Of a stretch of 64,000 bases of DNA, positions 1-10,059 are shown piece by piece. This DNA is from Phaseolus vulgaris (taxonomy: Eukaryota; Streptophyta; Magnoliopsida; Fabales; Fabaceae). Below the pieces are notes generated by a model. It saw nothing but the letters and a program-made list of their open reading frames with translations. It was not told the DNA's origin and did not search any database. Position 1 is the first letter of the stretch. Each line of letters begins with the position of its first letter. The DNA lies in the NCBI RefSeq assembly GCF_000499845.2, contig NC_023758.2, positions 40,070,108 to 40,134,107 of the forward strand. The letters run 5' to 3'. A program made the translations under genes and the position numbers.

Positions 1-442
1 GTCAGTCTTGACTTAAAGGTACGAAATTTAAGTGCGATATTGGATAATATCTTTGATCGAAGCGGTTCCACATCAGGAATGTCAAAGTTTGTCTGGAAAA
101 TAACATCATCAAATTAAAATTAATTAATCAATATTAAAAAGCATTATATGATAACAATAATAATGTAAAGCTTACCAGAACATCCTCCCATAGCATGTTC
201 CGATCAACCTCTGAAACCTCATCCCATGAATTAATCAAAATGGAAAGCCTCTCACGAGAAACAACTCCAAGATAGCTCATAAACTCATTTGCCTTAGGAC
301 CAAAAGCCACTCCAATGTTGACGTCAATGTCAACATGTGTCTTCTCACCAGCAGCACGTCTCAATGCAAGACGCTTCAATCTAGTAGGTCCTCTACTGCC
401 TCGTCCAGATCGAGGTCTGTCTGGAGTTTGGTCGTCATCCAT
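1..442 (-). CDS. Second CACTA-element gene (plant Ptta/En/Spm transposase type), 5' part
   Basis: Two exons are visible, 176-442 and 1-92, and the gene continues off the left edge. Exon 1 ends at a GTAAG donor (175-171) and exon 2 follows a TTTTCCAG acceptor; the frame is kept (267 nt, phase 0). I start it at the Met at 442 (MDDDQ). A run of T followed by AACAG lies just upstream and looks like a splice acceptor, so a 5' leader intron is likely, and the longer reading that begins at 469 is probably not translated. The protein has a charged, Arg-rich N-terminus, then a block around ERLSILINSWDEV and WEDVL that I associate with plant Ptta/En/Spm transposases. In En/Spm elements the second product usually binds subterminal repeats; that role is inferred from the family. 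Confidence 0.68.
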
Positions 443-560
443 GTCTCTGTTAAAAAAATTAGGTAACAAACATTAGTTAATGTGCATCGAATTAAAATCA
501 TATAAAAATAATACAAAAAATTCTAAATGTTTATTTACATGTTGCATGTGGGTTGAATGT

Positions 561-3500
561 TTATATGTAAATTCCTTCACTGTGGTCTTTACGGGTTGCA
601 TGTACATCATCAAGTACATCGTCATCTTTATTAGTTATCATTGGTGTGAATGAACGAGTTTCGCCATTTTCAATATCATCTATGGCTTCCCCTTGTTTTT
701 TCCCGTGTAAAACGACATACCAATGTTCTGACGTAGGATCTTTCACATAGAAAACCTGAGATGCTTGTTGAACCATTATAAATGGCTCATCTCGATACCC
801 TATCTTTCGAAAGTCCACTAGTGTGAATCCTGATTCATCAATTTTAACCCCACTTTTATTGTCAACCCATTTACACTTGAAAACTGGAACGGAAAACTTA
901 GTGTAGTCAATCTCCCATATCTCTTCTATAAACCCATAGTATGCCATTGATCCAAGTACTGGATTTGTATCTTTCGAAGTCGAAAACTGCATTGACTCGG
1001 CTTCAAGAGTAACACCAGAATTTTGAACTGTACTCTTTTCATCCATGGACTTCGTGTAAAATATACAATTATTCACTTCGTACGCTGTACATGAGATGAC
1101 ATCAAACTTCAATCCAGCAGCCAACCAAGTCAAGGTCTCTGATGCCGTTGAATCCTTGAACACCTCATCTTTAAACAAAGGCATGAAAGTTCTATTATGT
1201 TCCATCAAGACCCATTTCTCTGCTTGTCTTGGGTTATTTGCCTTCACAATGGCTTTATGAGCTTCTATGTAAGGTACAACTTCATCTGTGTTATTCAATA
1301 TGTACAAATGTGCTTGCAAGACTTCTGATCGAGATTTGCTTACAATATTCACACCACGTAAACATTTAGTTGTAGAACGCCTGTGGTGCCATGAATTAGC
1401 TGGAACACCTATTGGATTTGCTTTTGTCATGTACTCTGAACAAAATTCAATACTTTCTTCAGCTATGTACCTTTCAATCATTGAAGCCTCTGGACGATAA
1501 TGATTTTTCACATAACCTTTCAAAATTTTCATATACCGCTCACCAGGATACATCCATCTTAAGTACACTGGTCCACACAATCTAACCTCTCTTACCAGAT
1601 GCACCACTAGATGAACCATGATGTCAAAAAAAGACGGAGGAAAAAACATCTCCAATTCACACAAGATAACAACAATTTCATTTTGAAGTTCATCTAGTTT
1701 TGAGGGATCAATGACTTTACAACAGATGGAAGAGAAGAATGAGCACAAACGGGTTATGGTATGTCTAACATTTTTTGGTAAGATCCCACGGATAGCTACC
1801 GGCAACAACTGTTGCATCAAGATGTGACAATCATGAGACTTCAACCCAATTAACTTCAAATCTTGCATTGACACTAGGCTCTTCACATTTGAGGAATGTC
1901 CTTGTGGCACTTTCACACCCTTTAGACATTGACAAAAACTAATTTTTTCATCTTTTGACATTGTGTAACAGGCTGGGGGCAAATATGTACGCTTACCCAT
2001 TTCTATGGGTGCCAACTCGCCGCGTATGTTCATCTCAATCAAATCTAAACGAGCATTTAGACCATCCTTCGTCTTCCCGTTAATGTTAAAAAGTGTACCA
2101 ATTAAGCTATCACACACATTCTTCTCAACATGCATTACATCTATACAATGTCTGACTTCTAACCTCGACCAGTACAGAAGATCAAAGAAGATTGATTTCT
2201 TCTTCCAAATATTTGTCACAGATGACTTTTTTTTGGACTTACCGAAGGTGTGGTCTATGTTATTTACCTTTTCGTAAACCTCAACACCGGTTAATGGAAT
2301 TGGTGGACCACTACCCTCTTGGTGTCCATTAAAGGCTTTTTTCAACCTCCGGTAAGGATGATGACTTCTAAGAAACCTCCGATGCCGAAGATATACTGTT
2401 TTCCTTCCATGTTTCAATTGTTGAGAAGCAGTGTCTTCTTCGCATATTGGACACGCTTTGTGACCCTTAACACTATAACCTGATAAGTTACCATATGCCG
2501 GAAAGTCATTGATGGTGCAAAATAACATGGCATGAAGCTTGAAAGTTTCATTAGCAAATCCGTCAAATACTTCGACACCCTGGTCCCACATTAACTTCAA
2601 ATCTTCAATTAGGGGACTTAGATAAACATCAATATCATTCCCTGGTTGTTTCGGACCGGATATCATCATAGACAACATCATGTATTTTCGCTCCATGCAC
2701 AATCCAGGAGGTAAGTTGTAAATAACTAGTAATACAGGCCATGAACTGTGATTTGTACTCATATTACCAAACGGATTCATTCCGTCTGTAGCTAAACCAA
2801 GTCGGATATTTCTTGATTCTTTACCAAATTCTGGAAAGTCATCATCAAATTTCTTCCATTGAATAGAATCAGCTGGATGTCGGTACATGCCATCGCATTT
2901 CCTCTCATCTGCATGCCATCTAAGATTCTTAGCATCGTCTGGGTTTGCAAACAAATGCTTCATCCTTGGAATGATGGGAAGATACCACATAACCTTCATT
3001 GGGGGTCCATGCTTTTCCATGTCATCAATAGAATCATCATCTTTTTGTTTCAACTTATAACGTGATAACCCACACCTCGGACAACTTTTCAACAATTCAA
3101 AATCTTTCCGGTATAATATACAATCATTAGGACATGCATGTATCTTTTTGTACTCCATACCCATTGGACAAAGAATCTTTTTGGCCTCGTAATTACGATT
3201 AGGTAGACTATTTCCCTCTGGAAGCATATCCTTCAACAGCTGGAGCAATTCCGTGAAGCTTTTATCAGTCCATCCGTTTATTGCCTTCAAATTCATCAAT
3301 CTTAACACCGCCGACAACCGTGTGAAGTTAGTTGATCCAGGATACAAAGGAGTCTCTGCATCTTTTGACATACTTTCATATCCATGCGCTTTTGCAAAAC
3401 ACTCAGCTCCCACATCACGAATCATGTCCTCCAATCGATCATCATCTCCATCATCGTGTACTGCTTCATCCATGGTAGAACCCACATATTCTTCAGTTAC

Positions 3501-3761
3501 GAAAACACGTGGTAAATTTAATAATTCACCATGCCATGTCCAAGTTGTATAAGATCGAAGAAACCCATCACATAGCAGGTGTTCCCTCATGATATTCACA
3601 TCCAGTATCCTTCCATTCAAACAGTTAACGCACGGACACCTGATCTTTGCTCCATCATGACCACTAATAATCGCGTTACACTGCGCAAATTGTATAAATT
3701 CCTCTACTCCCCTTTCGTACTCATCACTTATACGAACAACATTAATCCAACTTCGATCCAT
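561..3761 (-). CDS. TNP2-type CACTA transposase, 1066 residues, uninterrupted
   Basis: This is one open frame of 1066 residues with no stop or frameshift, unusual among the decayed elements here. The N-terminus (about residues 1-80, starting MDRSWINVVRISDEYERGV, with cysteines in a CPCVNC cluster) fits the transposase-associated domain. Residues about 260-480 fit the TNP2 catalytic core, including LATDGMNPFGN and a CPICEED cysteine pair. About residues 650-770 fit DUF4218 (LPVAIRGILP and YLRWMYPGERYMK), and residues 890-1030 fit DUF4216 (YYGFIEEIWEIDY and CKWVDNKSG). The encoded enzyme would cut at the CACTA ends and join the element to new sites in the nucleus. The single long exon and full domain set suggest recent activity. 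Activity itself cannot be read from sequence. Confidence 0.93.
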   Translation of the reverse strand: MDRSWINVVRISDEYERGVEEFIQFAQCNAIISGHDGAKIRCPCVNCLNGRILDVNIMREHLLCDGFLRSYTTWTWHGELLNLPRVFVTEEYVGSTMDEAVHDDGDDDRLEDMIRDVGAECFAKAHGYESMSKDAETPLYPGSTNFTRLSAVLRLMNLKAINGWTDKSFTELLQLLKDMLPEGNSLPNRNYEAKKILCPMGMEYKKIHACPNDCILYRKDFELLKSCPRCGLSRYKLKQKDDDSIDDMEKHGPPMKVMWYLPIIPRMKHLFANPDDAKNLRWHADERKCDGMYRHPADSIQWKKFDDDFPEFGKESRNIRLGLATDGMNPFGNMSTNHSSWPVLLVIYNLPPGLCMERKYMMLSMMISGPKQPGNDIDVYLSPLIEDLKLMWDQGVEVFDGFANETFKLHAMLFCTINDFPAYGNLSGYSVKGHKACPICEEDTASQQLKHGRKTVYLRHRRFLRSHHPYRRLKKAFNGHQEGSGPPIPLTGVEVYEKVNNIDHTFGKSKKKSSVTNIWKKKSIFFDLLYWSRLEVRHCIDVMHVEKNVCDSLIGTLFNINGKTKDGLNARLDLIEMNIRGELAPIEMGKRTYLPPACYTMSKDEKISFCQCLKGVKVPQGHSSNVKSLVSMQDLKLIGLKSHDCHILMQQLLPVAIRGILPKNVRHTITRLCSFFSSICCKVIDPSKLDELQNEIVVILCELEMFFPPSFFDIMVHLVVHLVREVRLCGPVYLRWMYPGERYMKILKGYVKNHYRPEASMIERYIAEESIEFCSEYMTKANPIGVPANSWHHRRSTTKCLRGVNIVSKSRSEVLQAHLYILNNTDEVVPYIEAHKAIVKANNPRQAEKWVLMEHNRTFMPLFKDEVFKDSTASETLTWLAAGLKFDVISCTAYEVNNCIFYTKSMDEKSTVQNSGVTLEAESMQFSTSKDTNPVLGSMAYYGFIEEIWEIDYTKFSVPVFKCKWVDNKSGVKIDESGFTLVDFRKIGYRDEPFIMVQQASQVFYVKDPTSEHWYVVLHGKKQGEAIDDIENGETRSFTPMITNKDDDVLDDVHATRKDHSEGIYI

Positions 3762-3888
3762 TATATATTCTGGAATATAGTTAGGATTTTCTAATAATTA
3801 GTATTCTATTCAATTTCACACATTTGCCGAGGGTCGAACACCCCCGGACTCAATCCAAACACGATATTTCTATTCTAAAAGTAACAAT

Positions 3889-5693
3889 TGTTGGGTTTAA
3901 TAGTGCCAAAGTTCAAGAGGGGGGGTGATTGACCTTTTAAAACTTTCTCGCAGAAACAGTGTTTAACACAGTTTTACAGAAAATAAATCGATTTATGTGA
4001 AAATGAACAGATTTATTTCAGCACTGTTTTTGTTTGAAAAGCTTTTAATACAGCAAGGTTAATCACAAGACTATGCTGATAGATTTTCCAGATGCACACA
4101 CACAGATATCAGATTGAAAAACAGTGAAACACAAAACAGCAAGCTTCAATTTCAAGCAAGTGATTAAGGTTCAATTGATAGCATGCTAATTAATTGAGTG
4201 ACCTTTGCAAACAACCTGTTCCAGTGGCTTTTAACAGACTATGAGTGTTCTTCTTGATGTCAAGCAATTTTCCAGAAATTAAGAACAATGAATCACAGAA
4301 CAGCAAGCTTCAACTTTAAGCAATTGTTTAAGGTTCAATTAATAGCTTTGACAGTTTCTTGAGCAACCTATCACAGTCAATTTGTTCCAATGGCTTTTAG
4401 CAGATTATATATGTTCTTATCAGATTCAAACAACTTTTTCAGAAATCAAGAACAGTATGCACAGTGCCCAGAAAGAACAGATTTATTTTCAATTGAACAG
4501 ATTTATTTCTTTGCTGTTTTATCAATTATGCAGAAACGAAATTGCAGAGAGTGAGAGAGAATGAACACAGGCAGTTATACTGGTTCACTCAACTGAGCTA
4601 CATTCAGTCTTCACCAACAACAGGTGGAAATCACTAAAACACAGTACAACCAAGTACAATTCCCACTGTTCTTGAAACCTACAAGAACTTAGGTACTCTT
4701 GCTGAAAAAACCTATTTCAGCTCACACACACACACTCTCCAAGAAAACCTATCAAGAAGAGTGTTCAACCAAACTATTACAAGAAATGAGAAGTGAAACG
4801 ACTACACCTGATTGAGGATACAAAGATCTGCCTTAAACCAGTAGGCAAGATTGCTAGAACAGTAGCTGCACCTCACACCAAGCTTTTGGAACCAAACCAA
4901 GAACAAGCACTTTTTGATTTTTGAAATCTTTGAAGAACAAATGCTAATCCTTTGTAAACACTTAACTCTCTGCTGTCAAAAACTTGTTTTTGCAAATGTA
5001 TGAATTGGTATTAAACTCAGAAACAAGTTTGCATTTTATAGAAAGCCAGCTTATAACAGATTTTTGAAAAACAGTTAAAGCTGTTATAAAATGAACAGAT
5101 TGAAAATAAAATGAACTGATTTATTTTTCAAAAGCAGTTAGAGAATTTGTTAAGTGAGGAGACTTAGTCAACCATTCTGGTGTTGAGATAAAACTGAAAA
5201 ACGTTTAAGCTTGACATGGCACCAGAGACAAAAAGAATCTGTTCATTTACAGATGAACAAATTTATTTTTCAAAACGAAAACAGAGAAAGTTTAACTATT
5301 TAAAACTCAGTCGTTTTGAAAAGAAGAAGACTTAGTCAAAATACCTGATGCACAAAATCTAATTTTTACAAGACTTAGCCAAGGCATCAGTGAAAAAAAT
5401 GAATCTGTTTATTTAGAAAAGAACAGATTTATTTTTATGCAGTAAACGTGTTTTTGTGTAAAACATGTGAAAAACAATTTAAGAAAGCTTATGCTTGTTC
5501 TTATCACATGGCCAGTGGTTATGAGGTGAGTTACTCAGCAAAAAGCCCACTCTTAGACAACCTCTAAGCACTACCTAAGACATACTTAAAGCAAAGCAAA
5601 AAACAAATGAAATGTACATATAAGTCTTCATCAAACACTACACATAAGTCAACATCAAACACAATTTTGAAGGGGCAGCAACCATCTTCAACA
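3889..5693. mobile_element. Solo LTR of an LTR retrotransposon inserted in the CACTA leader
   Basis: The segment starts TGTTGGG and ends TTCAACA, that is TGTTG...CAACA, as LTRs do. It is flanked on both sides by the same five bases, ACAAT (3884-3888 and 5694-5698), the expected target duplication of retroviral-type integration. It is 1805 bp long and carries no gag, pol or primer-binding site, so it looks like a solo LTR left by recombination between two LTRs. It contains a GAGGGGGGG tract near 3916-3925 and an internal 164-bp duplication. Which retroelement family donated it is not certain; I suspect a Ty1/copia element with long LTRs. Confidence 0.82.
4136..4453. repeat. Tandem duplication of about 164 bp inside the solo LTR
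   Basis: The stretch 4136-4286 is repeated in diverged form at 4300-4453. Each copy starts ACAGCAAGCTTCAA and ends near AGAAATTAAGAAC or AGAAATCAAGAAC, with GTTCCARTGGCTTTTARCAG in the middle. The copies differ by scattered substitutions, so the duplication is older than the LTR insertion or arose early in the family. Confidence 0.8.
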
Positions 5694-6003
5694 ACAATAA
5701 CTAACATAACATAAAACTTTTATTAAAATGTAATTAACAACTAACTAAATATATAATATAAATTTAAGAAAATAGAAATTATATAATACAAAAATTCAAA
5801 ATACACACAAATATATAAATTATTAGTTATTAGTTATAAATTCCAAGTTGTATTAGTTATTAATTAAATATATATTATAATAAAGAAAAATAAAAATTCA
5901 AAATATTAAATATAAATTCAAAATATTAAATAAATATTAAATACAACACCAACCTTTAGGTTGATGGTGATCGGAGTGGCAGAGGCACAAGACGAAGGCG
6001 AAG

Positions 6004-6051
6004 GTGGTGGCGGAAGTTGTGGCGGTGGCGGAAGCTGTGGCGGTGGCGGAG
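6004..6051. repeat. GC-rich minisatellite in the CACTA subterminal region
   Basis: Three copies of a unit close to GGTGGCGGAAGTTGTGGC occur in a row, standing out from the AT-rich surroundings. They produce short proline- and histidine-rich reading frames on the minus strand. I regard these as by-products of the repeat, not genes. Confidence 0.7.
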
Positions 6052-6310
6052 CAGAAAAAACCAGCGAACACCAATAGAACAGTAACCTATATGCCACAAA
6101 CGAGTTAGGAAACGAAAATGACAATGCCAAGGAAGTGAATAATGAATGATGCAAAAACGAAAACGAAAACAAATGAGTGAAACGAAGAGCGGAGAGAACT
6201 GAAACTTACAATGCAGAGAGAACTGAAACTGAGAACGTTGAAACGAAGAGCGGAGAAGACGAAAGTGAAAGTGAAAACTAGTGGCGCGCTTCAATTTTTA
6301 GGGTAAAATT

Positions 6311-6405
6311 GATTTACAAATGCGGTTCTAGGGTAAGACCGCATTTGTAAATCAATTAAAATGATTTACAAATGCGGTCTTACCCTAGAACCGCATTTGT
6401 AAATC
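6311..6405. repeat. Perfect 44-bp inverted repeat (hairpin) near the CACTA terminus
   Basis: Arm 6311-6354 and arm 6362-6405 are exact reverse complements separated by 7 bases. Each arm itself contains ACAAATGCGGT and ACCGCATTTGT in opposite orientation, so the structure is a palindrome of palindromes. It lies about 190 bp inside the element end. Subterminal repeats in En/Spm elements are binding sites for the accessory transposon protein, and this is the obvious candidate here; that role is inferred. Confidence 0.88.
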
Positions 6406-6592
6406 AATTTAATTACAAAAATGCCACCGCGTTTTTTACAAATGCGTTTAAGCGCAAAGCCGCACTAAATAAATGGTCGTTGTTTTCATATTTTGTACTA
6501 GTGAAAGAAACGTTTAGTATATGTAAAAAACTAGTTTCACAAAAATCCAAAAATTGGAATATATAATTAACGGTTTTTCTTCTAACCTAGTG

Positions 6593-7800
6593 TAATTTTT
6601 TTACGAATTTTTTGAAATGGAGAAACTTTTTAAAATTCAACACCAAACAATTTTGTTTCAAGAGTAACAGTAAACACATGTTTTCTAGACAAAGCACATA
6701 CAATTCATCCAATAAATGATCTAACTTGGGAATAAAGTGTCTATACTTGATGGTATTGTTATTTAGTACTCTACAATTTGTGCACATCCTCCAAGAACCA
6801 TCATTTTTAGGCACCAAAATGACTGAAACAACACATTGGCTCATGCTCTCTTGTACCTATCCTTTGTTCATCAATTCTTCAACTTGAGTTTGGATCTCCT
6901 TTGTCTCTTGAGGGTTGCTTCTATAAGCCGGCCTATTAGGCAAAGATGCTCTTGGAAGAAGGTCAATGTGGTGTTCAATTCCCCTTAGAGGTGGGAGTCC
7001 TATAGGAATTTCATTTGAAAACACATTCTTGAACTCTTGCAAAAGAGAATCAACATTAGGAAGAAAATTAATATGGTTAGAATGGTCAACAACCAAAGTC
7101 TTGTGCAACAAATCCTCCATGTCAACATACTCTTCCAGCTCCACAACATCCCTAATATCATGGTTCAATCCATTCAAAAACCTAGTCATGGTTGCTTCAT
7201 TTTCTTCATTCATTCTAGCAATAATCATGGTCATCTCATGTCTTTAAAGTACTCTTCAACACTTTTATTTCCTTAAGTCATTCTTTGAAGTTTGAGTTAC
7301 AAATCTCTATTATAGCTTGCTGGAATATATCCCTTTCTCATAATCCTTTTCATTTTAGTCCAATAGTCCACCATGGGTTCCTCATAGTTAATTTTATCCC
7401 TTTGGTATTTATTCCACTAAGTTGAGGCATAATTTGAAAATTCAGTTGCTGCCAACTTCATATTTTACCCATCATTCTACTTTTTTCAAGCAAACACATG
7501 TTCTACTTTAATCTATCACTCCAAGTAAGCTTCAAAATCACTCTTCCCTTTGAATGTGGGAATATTTAATCTTATCCCATCAAATCTTAGTTGTCTTTGT
7601 TCTCCCCCATTCTCTCTTCTCCTCCTCCTATCTCCCTTTCTATTTTTTTGATTTTCTTGTTGTGCCTGCTCCATTTGATCCAACCTCGCATAGAGTCCAT
7701 CACTTTTTTGTTTCATTAGTCTCTCCAAATGTTGTGTTAAAGCTTGCATTTGTACTTGTGAAAGTCTACTATGTGGCGTTTCCCCTGCCATGCTCAAGTA
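6593..7800 (-). pseudogene. Ty3/gypsy gag-pol remnant with internal deletions
   Basis: Reading right to left, gag begins at 7797 (MSMAGETPHSRLSQVQ) with a Gln-rich, Arg-rich segment and the IPTFKGKSDFEAYLE block. It continues with stops and frameshifts to TMTRFLNGLNHDIRDVVELEEYVDMEDL (7234-7100). The zinc knuckle and protease are missing. The next part is the start of reverse transcriptase: IDLLPRASLPNRPAYRSNP, then ILVPKNDGSWRMCTNCR (6857-6700). This jumps to a motif resembling the region before integrase (KHVFTVTLETKLFG) and stops at the CACTA terminus at 6592. All this shows an old, internally deleted gypsy copy into which the CACTA element inserted. Confidence 0.85.
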
Positions 7801-8037
7801 AACAAATTAAAAATAACAATAAGTTTAGGCCTCACACCACTTTCTCACGTTCTTACACTCCACACTCGTGTTTCACACAACAAGGCCTTTTTTTAAATGA
7901 TCACACCGCCTTTTACCAATAGTTCTCTAACTTAAGGTTCTTACAAGAATCGCTTTCAATGGTAGTAATCACAAGCTTAAAATACAATTTTGATATTTTA
8001 ACATCGATGAAAGAAAAGTACTGAAGAACAATTTCTC
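7801..8037. other. Probable gypsy leader remnant
   Basis: No coding potential is seen. By position this should be the 5' untranslated part of the adjoining minus-strand gypsy remnant, but I could not find a primer-binding site or LTR border. Confidence 0.35.
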
Positions 8038-8082
8038 TAGGGATGGCAATGCGAGCTAACCCACCCTGCACATGCCCGCCCA
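8038..8082. mobile_element. Left end of a hAT-type element, truncated
   Basis: The segment begins TAGGGATGGCAATG and continues with a CCCACCCTGCA motif. It matches the left end of the complete hAT-type element at 54355 (TAGGGATGACAATG, CCCACCCCGCA). It is cut off after 45 bp by the CACTACAAGAAA sequence, and no right end is seen nearby. Confidence 0.65.
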
Positions 8083-8590
8083 CACTACAAGAAATTTGCT
8101 ATTTACATACGGATTCAGATCCGTATGTAAAGTGAGCATTAAATACGAATTTTACATAAGAATTTCGATTCGTATGTAAAGTGAGCGTTACATACAGATT
8201 TTTACATATGATCCAGATCCGTATGTAAGGTGAGCATTGCATATTAATTTTTACATACGGATCCAAATATGTATGTAAAGTGAGCATTACATACGAATTT
8301 TTACATACGAATCTAGATTCGTATGTAAAGTGAGCATCACATACGGTTTTTTACACATGGATCCAGATCCGTATGTAAACTGAGCATTAGATCCGTATGT
8401 AAAGTAAGTGTTACATACCGATTTTTACATACAGATCTAGATCCGTATGTAAAGTGAGCATTACATATGGATTTTAACATACGGATCTAGATTCCTATTA
8501 AAGTAAGTGTTACATACCGATTTTTACATACGGATTCAGATGCATATGTAAAGTGAGTATTACATACGGATTTTTACATACAAATTTGGA
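8083..8590. mobile_element. CACTA-type terminus followed by ten 50-bp subterminal repeats
   Basis: CACTACAAGAAATTTGC at 8083 is a typical plant CACTA terminal sequence. It is followed directly by about ten copies of a unit of roughly 50 bp (one shorter), each with TTTACATACGGAT, then ATCCGTATGTAAA, then GTGAGCATTACATACG. Each unit is therefore palindromic around a GATCTAGATC-like centre. Such arrays are the subterminal binding sites of CACTA elements. No matching inverted end (a TTTCTTGTAGTG sequence) and no transposase were found to the right, so this is a solitary or decayed end. It differs in sequence from the CACTA element at the left edge of the window. Confidence 0.82.
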
Positions 8591-8599
8591 ATCATATAA

Positions 8600-9420
8600 T
8601 TCTTAATGGGAATTAAAATTAGAAAAGTAATTTGAGTTTAATTATTTTTTAATTTAATTAAAGAAAATTATAATATTTAAATTATAAAAAAAATAAAAAA
8701 AATAAAATAAAAATAAAAATATTAGTATCAATAATAATATTTCAGATTATTGTCTCTATCTAAATCATATTAGAATTATAACACTTTTTTTTTCTAATTT
8801 GGTCATATGTGTTGAACCCATTAAAAAACTAAAAATAAAATTAAGTGTTACATGAATTGTATGAAGGAGGAATAATTACATACAAATTGTACCCGTATAT
8901 AAAGTATTATATATAGAATATTTTTAAAAATTGTAATAATAATAATATTGATATTAATTATAATATTAATATTAATACTATTAATAATAATATTATTATT
9001 AATATCTATAATATTAATAATATTTATCGTATTTAATAATATTAACAATAATTAATAATATTAATAATATTAAAAATATTAACAATATTTTTAATAATAA
9101 TAATAATAAGTTTAGTAATAATAATAATTTTAATAATATAAATGATTTTTAATAATAATAATAATATTAATGATACAAATAATATAAATGATATTAATAA
9201 TATTAGTAATATAAATAATATTAATAATAATTATATTATAAATAATATTAATAATAATAATAAATATAATAAAAATGTAATATGAAAAAATAAATTTGTT
9301 TAATATAATAATAAAGCTTCTTTGATTAATCAATGAACTTGACTCCCAGTCTCATATGCTACAATTTGTTTCTAATATTTAATTATAAGTATGATAATGT
9401 ATAATAATAAAAATAATATA
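8600..9420. repeat. AT-only low-complexity tract rich in AAT/ATT triplets
   Basis: The sequence is almost pure A and T, dominated by irregular AAT, ATT and AATATT repeats between about 8930 and 9280. The short open frames here encode only Ile/Asn/Tyr and are composition artefacts. Confidence 0.85.
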
Positions 9421-10059
9421 CTTCCACATTGATATAAAGAATAAACTAGGTAGGTAGGGAATCCCTGACCTCGTATCCAGTACCATCATCACCTCATCAC
9501 TGCCCAAAACAAAATGCAACAGTTCTGCCTTTGGACACGATCAATTTTAGGTGATTTTTTTTTATATTTTTTTATTTATATATCAAAAGTAATACATTTT
9601 AAAAAAATTGTTTATAACACTTCTTTTCTGTTTGTATTTTTTTTTCATAAGTTTTATTTAAATTGTAGTTAATATGATATTTTATTAAACTACAAGAAAA
9701 ATATTTTTTATTTCGAAGCTAAGGGCTATGTCAATATTTTTTAATTAAAAGTGTAAGGGGGGGTGTCAATATTTATTTTCAAATTTAATGGAGTGTGAAT
9801 GCCATTTCGTATAATATTAGAAAAGGCAAAAACAATTTCTTAAAAAAATTGTGGAAGCTATATAGATTAGAAAATATTTTTTTTTTCTAAAAGTCATGTA
9901 TTTTAAATAATAACTTTGAAAACAAATTGTATTCAAATATACTTTATTTTTCTAAGACACATAATGGAATGGTATTAGTTTTTGATAATTTAATTAAGAT
10001 AATAAACATATAGATTATATTTGGTAAAATTATTTGAAAATGGAGTTTCAAATAAGATT
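9421..10059. other. AT-rich intergenic DNA, nothing identified
   Basis: No gene, RNA or clear repeat is seen. A short patch of more balanced composition (about 9450-9545) has no readable coding frame. Confidence 0.5.

Larger units (their letters stand above)
1..6592 (-). mobile_element. En/Spm (CACTA) DNA transposon, right-hand part, truncated by the window edge
   Basis: Read on the minus strand, the element begins at 6592 with CACTAGGTTAGAAG, the CACTA signature of this superfamily, and runs left beyond position 1. It holds a subterminal hairpin, a long leader, a TNP2-type transposase and a second spliced gene, in the usual En/Spm order. The DNA right of 6592 is a degenerate Ty3/gypsy element, so this element appears to have landed in older retrotransposon sequence. 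The bases just outside (TAA, 6593-6595) would be the 3-bp target duplication, but the partner end lies outside the window. A 1.8 kb solo LTR has been inserted in the leader. The element identity is firm; the exact terminus is moderately firm. Confidence 0.88.

Noticed and set aside
5918..6294. Two overlapping minus-strand open frames, rich in Pro, His, Phe and Arg
   Set aside because: They arise from the GC-rich minisatellite and FHFHFR-type repeats in the CACTA subterminal region; no domain and no splice context.
8099..8287. Minus-strand frame with repeated LTLHT units
   Set aside because: It is the 50-bp CACTA subterminal repeat read through, not a protein.
8848..9333. Minus-strand frames made of Ile, Asn and Tyr
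   Set aside because: Translation of AAT/ATT low-complexity DNA.
9688..9705. ACTACAAGAAAAATATT, resembling a CACTA terminus
   Set aside because: It is in the same orientation as the 8083 end, lacks the leading C of CACTA and has no subterminal repeats.
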